This document shows, piece by piece, positions 5,033 through 9,384 of a stretch of DNA of 9,384 nt (its first letter is position 1; every line of letters starts with the position of its first letter). Origin of the DNA: an uncultured Catenibacterium sp. (GTDB lineage Bacteria > Bacillota_I > Bacilli_A > Erysipelotrichales > Coprobacillaceae). The position numbers were made by a program, and so were the translations under genes. A model generated the notes under the pieces. It was not told where the DNA came from. It saw only the letters and a program-made list of their open reading frames with translations, and searched no databases. Where the stretch lies: positions 1-9,384 of the forward strand of contig NZ_CAAFOM010000263.1 of assembly GCF_900764565.1 (NCBI RefSeq), read 5' to 3'.

Positions 5033-5767
5033 TTATAATACTTTGTTTAAGAAATCTATCGTTCTTTGCTGCTGTGGATGATTGATCACATCATATGGAT
5101 TACCCTGTTCTACAATATATCCACCATCCATGAATATAACTTTAGTTCCTACTTCTCTCGCAAAGCCCATTTCATGAGTCACAACAACCATTGTCATACC
5201 CTGACTTGCAAGATCTTTCATTACAGCTAATACTTCTCCAACCATTTCTGGATCTAAAGCACTTGTTGGTTCATCAAAAAGCATAATATCTGGTTTCATT
5301 GCAAGAGATCTTGCAATAGCAACTCTTTGTTTCTGACCACCAGATAACTGAGCTGGATAGCTGTCTGCCTTATCCTTTAAACCAACTCTATCTAATAGCT
5401 GATAGGCTGTTGTTTCTGCTTCTTTTCTTGTCATCTTCTTGAGTTCCACAGGAGCTAACATAATGTTTTCTTTGACTGTCATATGTGGGAAAAGATTGAA
5501 ATGCTGGAATACCATTCCGATGTTTTCTCTTTTCTTATTGATATCAAGTTTAGGATCTGTGATATCTTCTCCATCAATGACAACACTACCACTTGTAATA
5601 TCTTCTAGACGGTTCAAGCATCTTAAGAAAGTTGATTTACCTGATCCTGAAGGACCAATTAAACAGATCACTTCACCTTCGTTAATATCTAAAGAAATAT
5701 CTTTTAATACCTCTAAAGAGCCAAAGTTCTTCTTGAGGTTTTTGACAGAGACCTTTTTATTTGCCAT
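5033..5767 (-). CDS. glnQ: Polar amino-acid ABC transporter ATP-binding protein
   Basis: 244 residues, the normal length for GlnQ-type ATPases. All nucleotide-binding motifs are intact: Walker A GPSGSGKST (38-46), Q-loop Gln88 in VFQHFNLFPH, signature LSGGQKQR (141-148), Walker B IMLFDE (161-166) followed by PTSALDP, and the switch His198 in VVTHEMGFA. VFQHFNLFPHMTV is the usual form in the polar amino-acid importer subfamily. It drives uptake from the cytoplasmic face of the permease. Its ATG overlaps the end of the permease gene by 11 bases (ATGGCAAATAA holds both start and stop), with AGAGGT just upstream, so translation is probably coupled. Confidence 0.95.
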   Translation of the reverse strand: MANKKVSVKNLKKNFGSLEVLKDISLDINEGEVICLIGPSGSGKSTFLRCLNRLEDITSGSVVIDGEDITDPKLDINKKRENIGMVFQHFNLFPHMTVKENIMLAPVELKKMTRKEAETTAYQLLDRVGLKDKADSYPAQLSGGQKQRVAIARSLAMKPDIMLFDEPTSALDPEMVGEVLAVMKDLASQGMTMVVVTHEMGFAREVGTKVIFMDGGYIVEQGNPYDVINHPQQQRTIDFLNKVL

Positions 5768-6455
5768 AAGATAACCTCTTTTCTATAACCTTTGATACCT
5801 GTGCAAGTAGTGTACAGATAAATAAATAGTAACAAGCCATAAAACAATAAATGACCATCATATGAGCTGACTGCGTTGCAGCAATTGTTTTACCAACATT
5901 AGTCAATTCTGCTAAACCAATAACAGATAATAATGAAGTATCCTTGATAGAAATAATGAACTGGTTGATAATTGAAGGTAACATAGTTCTTAAAGCCTGT
6001 GGTAAGACAATCTTCTTCATTGTTTTACCATAAGTTAATCCAAGTGATCTGGCTGCTTCAATCTGTCCTTTGTCTACTGCTTCAATACCACCTCTTACGA
6101 TTTCTGCCATATAAGCACCTGCATTAAGTGATAAGGCAACAGTACCTGCAGTAAAAGTACCACCAATATTAAGCCAGCTAAATCCTGTTGGTCTTAACAT
6201 CTGTCCCAAGCCAAAATATATAATCAATATTTGTACAAGCATTGGTGTACCACGAATTATATTAATATAAAGGTTGGCGATTACCTTTAATATCTTCATG
6301 ATCACTGACTTACTTTTTGAAGTATTGACTAATCCAACAATGATTCCAATAATTGTCGCAGCCGCTAATGATATGATTGATACTTCAATTGTAATCACTA
6401 TGGCTTGACTGAATCGACTGGCAAAAAAACCTAAATTTTCGAAAAATCCTTTCAC
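5757..6455 (-). CDS. glnP: Polar amino-acid ABC transporter permease
   Basis: 232 residues of the HEQRo/GlnP-HisM type. Hydrophobic segments lie at about 17-44, 56-84, 100-120, 160-182 and 195-218. The ATPase-coupling EAA loop is clear as QIEAARSLGLTYGKTMKKIV (131-150), and the family segment IIRGTPMLVQ (66-75) is present. Only one permease gene is in the operon, so it probably works as a homodimer. The start is the GTG at 6455, 6 bases after GGGGGA. An out-of-frame ATG overlaps it as ATGTGA, a start codon followed at once by a stop, which could reduce initiation at the GTG. It is first in the operon, downstream of a clear promoter. Confidence 0.93.
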   Translation of the reverse strand: MKGFFENLGFFASRFSQAIVITIEVSIISLAAATIIGIIVGLVNTSKSKSVIMKILKVIANLYINIIRGTPMLVQILIIYFGLGQMLRPTGFSWLNIGGTFTAGTVALSLNAGAYMAEIVRGGIEAVDKGQIEAARSLGLTYGKTMKKIVLPQALRTMLPSIINQFIISIKDTSLLSVIGLAELTNVGKTIAATQSAHMMVIYCFMACYYLFICTLLAQVSKVIEKRLSYGK

Positions 6456-6483
6456 ATGAATCCCCCTTTTCTTTTATGAGTAT

Positions 6484-6512
6484 AAATTACACCTATTCTT
6501 AATATATGTCAA
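6484..6512 (-). promoter_or_regulatory. Promoter of the amino-acid ABC operon
   Basis: On the minus strand a perfect -35 TTGACA (6507-6512) is followed after 17 bases by TAATTT (6484-6489). It lies just upstream of the SD of the permease gene, giving a leader of about 22 bases. No T-box or riboswitch fits in this space. The upstream region is very AT-rich, as in an UP element. Confidence 0.75.
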
Positions 6513-6554
6513 AGATTTTTTATCACCATAAAAATATATTATTAAAATTGTATT

Positions 6555-6583
6555 AAAAAAGAAACAAAGTGAGACTTTGTTTC
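6555..6583 (-). terminator. Intrinsic terminator of the MATE gene
   Basis: On the minus strand GAAACAAAGT pairs with ACTTTGTTTC (10 bp, 6574-6583 with 6561-6570) around a CTC loop, or 9 bp with a 5-base loop, followed by six T (6555-6560). It begins 4 bases after the stop codon. Confidence 0.93.
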
Positions 6584-6587
6584 CTGT

Positions 6588-7925
6588 TTAGGCATCAAAG
6601 TGATGCTTTTTGAAATGTTTGTAGTAAATAATAAAGAGTAGTGAAGTGGTGAACCAAGTGACTGGATAAGAGACAACAACACCTTTAATAGTTGGATAGT
6701 GTGGAGAAATGAATGTCAGCCAGGCAATACGTAGTACACATATACCTAAACAAACTAATATCATTGGTTTGATTGATTCTCCGCATCCTCTCATTGTACC
6801 TGAGAATATTTCAACACAGCAATATAAGAAATAGAATGGCATTAAGAACAGCATCAAGCTATAACATTCTTCAATAATATGTGGATCTGATGAGAATAAT
6901 CTTGTGATATAACTGCCTGTTAAACAGAGTATTGTACTGATTGAAATAGTCATAATGAAAGCCATGGCAAGGGCTGTTCTTGTACCCTTTTTAATACGAT
7001 CATGAAGATGTGCTCCATAGTTCTGTCCTGAGAATGTTGTGATTGCTGCACCAATAGCCGCAATCATCATCCAGAACAGGGCATCTATTTTTACATAAAC
7101 TGACCATGAAGCGATTGTCTGTGTTCCAAAGGCATTGATATGACTCTGTAAGACAATATTTGAAATACTATACATTGTAGATTGTATTCCTGCAGGAGCA
7201 CCAATCATAATAATCTTCTTTAAGACAGGTAGATGAAATTTCATCTGTGATAAAGTAAGCTTATATACTTCCTTGGTACGCATTAATTGAATAGTGACAA
7301 GTATTGCACAGACAAACTGGGCAATGACTGTCGCAATAGCCGCCCCAGCGATACCTTGGTGGAAGATAACGACAAAGATAAAATCGAATACGACATTCAC
7401 AATACTACATACAATTAAGTAATAGAGTGGTCTTTTACTATCTCCTACAGCTCTTAAGATTCCTGCACCGATGTTGTAGATGGCACCTGGAATCATACAT
7501 AAGAAATAAAGCTGCATATAGAGAGTGGCATCATTCAATATATCATGTGGTGTACCAATAGCATCTAGACATTGATATGAGAAGAATAAACCAAAAAGCA
7601 TCATGAGAATACCACTTACAATTGCAAGCATATAAGAAGTATGCACTGCCTGGTGGATTTTCTTTTCATTTTGGGCACCATAGTATTGGGCGATGACTAC
7701 GGAAGCACCTGTAGATAAGCCTACATAGAAGTTAACGATTAAACTAGTCAGGTTTCCTGTTGAACCAACGGCTGCAAGTGCGCTTGTGCCTACTGCTTGT
7801 CCAACAATGATTGTATCAACAGTGTTATAGAGCTGTTGAAAGAAGCTTCCTATAAGAATAGGAAAAAAGAAAAAGAGTAACTGTTTCCAAATGACTCCCT
7901 TAGTGAAATCTTGTGTCTGATTCAT
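6588..7925 (-). CDS. MATE-family multidrug/organic cation efflux transporter
   Basis: 445 residues, typical for bacterial MATE proteins (about 450 residues, 12 helices in two similar halves). Family hallmarks near the N-terminus are FPILIGSFFQQLYNTVDTII and GQAVGTSALAAVGST, repeated in weaker form in the second half as GAPAGIQSTMYSISNIVLQ and FSGQNYGAHLHDRIKKG. RAVGDSKRP and MRGCGESIKP are the paired loop motifs of the two halves. It sits in the membrane and exports cationic compounds using a sodium or proton gradient; the substrate cannot be told. The start is the ATG at 7925, 7 bases after AGGAGGG; an in-frame ATG at 7961 lies before that SD. It is divergent from the RpiR regulator, which may control it. 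Confidence 0.92.
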   Translation of the reverse strand: MNQTQDFTKGVIWKQLLFFFFPILIGSFFQQLYNTVDTIIVGQAVGTSALAAVGSTGNLTSLIVNFYVGLSTGASVVIAQYYGAQNEKKIHQAVHTSYMLAIVSGILMMLFGLFFSYQCLDAIGTPHDILNDATLYMQLYFLCMIPGAIYNIGAGILRAVGDSKRPLYYLIVCSIVNVVFDFIFVVIFHQGIAGAAIATVIAQFVCAILVTIQLMRTKEVYKLTLSQMKFHLPVLKKIIMIGAPAGIQSTMYSISNIVLQSHINAFGTQTIASWSVYVKIDALFWMMIAAIGAAITTFSGQNYGAHLHDRIKKGTRTALAMAFIMTISISTILCLTGSYITRLFSSDPHIIEECYSLMLFLMPFYFLYCCVEIFSGTMRGCGESIKPMILVCLGICVLRIAWLTFISPHYPTIKGVVVSYPVTWFTTSLLFIIYYKHFKKHHFDA

Positions 7926-7951
7926 ATTATTCCCTCCTGAAAGATTAATAC

Positions 7952-7984
7952 ATGATATCATAGAAATAGAATAAAAGATATCTT
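7952..7984. promoter_or_regulatory. Two GATATC palindromes, possible operator for the MATE/RpiR promoters
   Basis: Two perfect 10-bp palindromes, ATGATATCAT (7952-7961) and AAGATATCTT (7975-7984), share the core GATATC with centres 23 bp apart. A weak MATE -10 (TATGAT on the minus strand, 7957-7962) overlaps the first, and the second falls where its -35 would be. The second also touches the candidate -35 of the rpiR promoter. This arrangement suits a dimeric repressor acting on both genes; the RpiR protein encoded next door is the obvious candidate. Confidence 0.4.
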
Positions 7985-8022
7985 GTTGTTTACTCTTTTA
8001 ATCAAATAAAATTCAATTAAAA
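7983..8022 (+). promoter_or_regulatory. Candidate rpiR promoter with a 27-bp imperfect palindrome
   Basis: TTGTTG (7983-7988) is followed after 18 bases by TAAAAT (8007-8012), with SD GAGGTG at 8031-8036. The -10 is at the centre of an imperfect palindrome, TTTTAATCAAA (7996-8006) and TTCAATTAAAA (8012-8022), whose arms match at 9 of 11 positions. This is a plausible site for autoregulation, although AT-rich promoters make such symmetry by chance more often than average DNA. Confidence 0.4.
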
Positions 8023-8042
8023 TAGAAGAAGAGGTGAAGTGC

Positions 8043-8831
8043 ATGATACTAGATATATCACAGGAAAATAAGTATACAGAAACTGAAAAAGAAGTGATTG
8101 ATTATTTAATGAATCACTTGAATTTATTAGAAGAGTTGTCTATAAATGATCTTGCAAAAAAGACTTATACCTCTAATGCGACTATTATAAGACTTTGTCG
8201 TAAGGCAGGTTATAGTGGGTATAAGGCCTTAAAGGTAGATCTCATTAAAGAGAGAGAAGCGAATAAGTATATTGTAGAGAGTGTGGATTATACGACACCA
8301 TTTAAGTTTAATGAGACAACTGAGGAAATAGTGAAAAATATGTTTTCTTTGTATCAGGAGAGTATTAAACAGGTGTATTCAAGTCTAGACACGGATGTAT
8401 TAAAAAGCATAGCACATGAAATGATTCATAAGAAACGTATCTTCTTGTTTAGTTATGGAGATACACAGACGACAGTCATTAATTTTGCGAATAAGCTTGT
8501 AAAAGTAAATATATTCCCTACTCTTGCAACACAGTTTGGAGAAGAAAGACATATTTCTAAACGTATGAACAAAGATGATTATGCACTTATTATAAGTTAT
8601 AGAGGACAGGAAAGACTTCTAGAGTGTGTACAGACATTAACAAAGAATAATGTAAGAATTGGCCTTATTACTGCAAATAATAAGAATGTATTAATGCCCT
8701 ATAGTGATGATTTGATTGTGATTCCTGATTGTGAGAAGAAAAATAGAATCAGTACGTTCTATTCACAATTAGCGTTTCAATATGTGTTAAGTAATCTTTA
8801 TGCGATTATTTATCACCAGGTGAATGATTGA
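8043..8831 (+). CDS. MurR/RpiR-family transcriptional regulator
   Basis: 262 residues. The N-terminal HTH_6 domain (about 1-75) has LSINDLAKKTYTSNATIIRL followed by CRKAGYSGYKALKVDL, the family signature for the recognition helix. The C-terminal SIS domain (about 118-250) normally binds a phosphosugar. Here its usual glycine/serine loops look degenerate: the first reads FLFSYGDTQTT and the second, usually S-x-SG-x-T, reads SYRGQE, so the ligand may not be a standard sugar phosphate. The start is the ATG at 8043, 6 bases after AGAGGTG; an in-frame GTG at 8034 lies inside that SD. It is transcribed away from the MATE gene and toward the UPF0303 gene, which are its likely targets along with itself. 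Confidence 0.88.
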   Translation: MILDISQENKYTETEKEVIDYLMNHLNLLEELSINDLAKKTYTSNATIIRLCRKAGYSGYKALKVDLIKEREANKYIVESVDYTTPFKFNETTEEIVKNMFSLYQESIKQVYSSLDTDVLKSIAHEMIHKKRIFLFSYGDTQTTVINFANKLVKVNIFPTLATQFGEERHISKRMNKDDYALIISYRGQERLLECVQTLTKNNVRIGLITANNKNVLMPYSDDLIVIPDCEKKNRISTFYSQLAFQYVLSNLYAIIYHQVND

Positions 8832-8839
8832 ACTTTTAG

Positions 8840-8876
8840 TTCTTTATATTCTAGTAAAGAATATGAATAAAGGAAC
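8840..8876 (+). other. Imperfect hairpin after the RpiR gene
   Basis: GTTCTTTATATTCT and AGAATATGAATAAAGGAAC can pair with a small bulge and an ATGA interruption. It is not followed by a proper U-tract, so it is at best a weak terminator or a processing site for a possible rpiR-UPF0303 transcript. Confidence 0.3.
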
Positions 8877-8878
8877 GT

Positions 8879-8929
8879 TTGTTTCTATTAATAGGAGAAT
8901 TGTTTCTATAAGAAGTAATTTATGATACT
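8879..8929 (+). promoter_or_regulatory. Candidate promoter with two direct repeats before the UPF0303 gene
   Basis: TTGTTTCTAT occurs at 8879-8888 and 8900-8909, exactly 21 bp (two helical turns) apart. The second copy supplies a -35-like TTGTTT, with GATACT (8924-8929) 18 bases further as a possible -10. A 10-bp palindrome, CTATTAATAG (8885-8894), overlaps the first repeat. Regulator binding at the repeats is plausible but unproven. Confidence 0.4.
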
Positions 8930-8949
8930 AATAGAATGAGGTGATAATC

Positions 8950-9360
8950 ATGAATAAAGAAGATGTATTAAAAATAGAGGAAGAATTAAGTTTTGATCAT
9001 TTTGATGCAGAAGATGCATATTGTATTGGAAATGAAATAGTAAAGAAAACAAGTAAACCAGTACGTATTAGAATTGTGTTAGATGGAGATATAGTGTTCC
9101 AGTATTTAATGCCTGGTAAAAAAGGTGTGGAGTGGTTAGATAGAAAGCAGAATACAGTGGAACGTTATCAACATAGTTCTTATTATGTGTTTCTAGATCA
9201 ACAGGAAAGACATTGTTATGATGAGAATGATTCCACTATTGCGATATGTGGAGGCGGTTTTCCACTTATTATAAAAGGTGAGTTACGTGGGTGCGTGATT
9301 GTATCAGGACTTGCCCATGATGAAGATCACCAATTGATTATCAATACATTGAGAGGGTAA
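8950..9360 (+). CDS. UPF0303 / heme-degrading-domain (HbpS-GlcG-like) protein
   Basis: 136 residues, close to the length of the whole family, with no signal peptide, so cytoplasmic. Conserved stretches are FDAEDAYCIGNEIV (18-31), PVRIRIVLDG (37-46), FQYLMPGKKGVEWLDRKQNT (50-69), SSYYVF (76-81), AICGGGFPL (98-106) and SGLAHDEDHQLI (119-130). The family is annotated after heme-binding HbpS and GlcG, but a heme role has not been shown for most UPF0303 members and no obvious heme ligand pattern proves one here. The start is the ATG at 8950 after GAGGTG; an in-frame GTG at 8941 lies in that SD. It follows the RpiR gene by 118 bases and precedes another gene by 2 bases, suggesting an operon. Confidence 0.8.
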   Translation: MNKEDVLKIEEELSFDHFDAEDAYCIGNEIVKKTSKPVRIRIVLDGDIVFQYLMPGKKGVEWLDRKQNTVERYQHSSYYVFLDQQERHCYDENDSTIAICGGGFPLIIKGELRGCVIVSGLAHDEDHQLIINTLRG

Positions 9361-9362
9361 GT

Positions 9363-9384
9363 GTGAAACAAAAATCAATCAAAA
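9363..9384 (+). CDS. Start of a further gene, cut by the window end
   Basis: GTG at 9363 opens a frame reading MKQKSIK to the end of the window. GAGGG (9353-9357) is at 5-base spacing and overlaps the end of the UPF0303 gene. A GTG two bases earlier is followed at once by TGA and is not a start. The lysine-rich opening resembles many membrane-protein starts, but seven codons do not allow a product to be named. Confidence 0.5.

Noticed and set aside
5439..5774. Plus-strand open frame of 111 codons
   Set aside because: Antisense shadow of the intact ATPase gene glnQ.
6456..6587. Riboswitch or T-box before the amino-acid ABC operon
   Set aside because: The promoter is only about 30-50 bases from the start codon and the leader is too short for either; the only hairpin is the MATE terminator upstream.
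1..9384. CRISPR arrays, insertion sequences, tRNA or rRNA genes
   Set aside because: No regularly spaced repeats, transposase-like frames, terminal inverted repeats, or tRNA/rRNA signatures were seen on either strand.

Overview
The window is a piece of an AT-rich bacterial genome. It has tight gene spacing, strong AGGAGG-type ribosome binding sites, TTGACA/TATAAT-type promoters and intrinsic terminators with long U-tracts. Together with a lipobox lipoprotein and RpiR and MATE proteins of Firmicutes type, this points to a low-GC Gram-positive. A gut member of the Erysipelotrichales or a related group is my best guess, but that is inference and no marker gene is present. The first 28 bases are Illumina TruSeq adapter, not genome, so the left edge is a contig end and the first gene is a fragment.

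Layout. (1) 29-604, plus strand: C-terminal part of an unrecognised membrane protein. It converges on a minus-strand secreted aryl-sulfate sulfotransferase (618-2249), and both appear to share one bidirectional terminator. (2) 2324-3044, minus: a 47-codon orphan antitoxin-like gene downstream of an Ogt/AGT-family alkyltransferase whose catalytic cysteine is serine. The Ogt gene has its own promoter, a leader with a tiny upstream ORF, and a large terminator-like hairpin 10 bases before its ribosome binding site. (3) 3195-4165, minus: a two-gene unit, a three-helix small membrane protein that looks leaderless and a secreted or membrane glycine-rich Tim44-like protein. (4) 4228-6455, minus: a polar amino-acid ABC importer in the order permease, ATPase, binding lipoprotein, with a clear promoter and terminator. 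(5) 6588-7925, minus: a MATE efflux transporter, divergent from (6) 8043-8831, plus: a MurR/RpiR regulator with an unusual SIS domain. The shared intergenic region is rich in palindromes. (7) 8950-9360, plus: a UPF0303/HbpS-GlcG-like protein, followed by the first seven codons of another gene running off the end.

How they work together. The ABC genes form one transporter. The RpiR protein probably controls itself and perhaps the divergent MATE pump and the downstream UPF0303 gene. The remaining genes look like separate short transcription units. The observations most worth following are the cysteine-less Ogt protein and its attenuator-like leader, the orphan antitoxin, and the operator-like palindromes between the MATE and RpiR genes. 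No insertion sequence, CRISPR array, tRNA or rRNA was seen, and no stretch over 300 bases lacks a gene.
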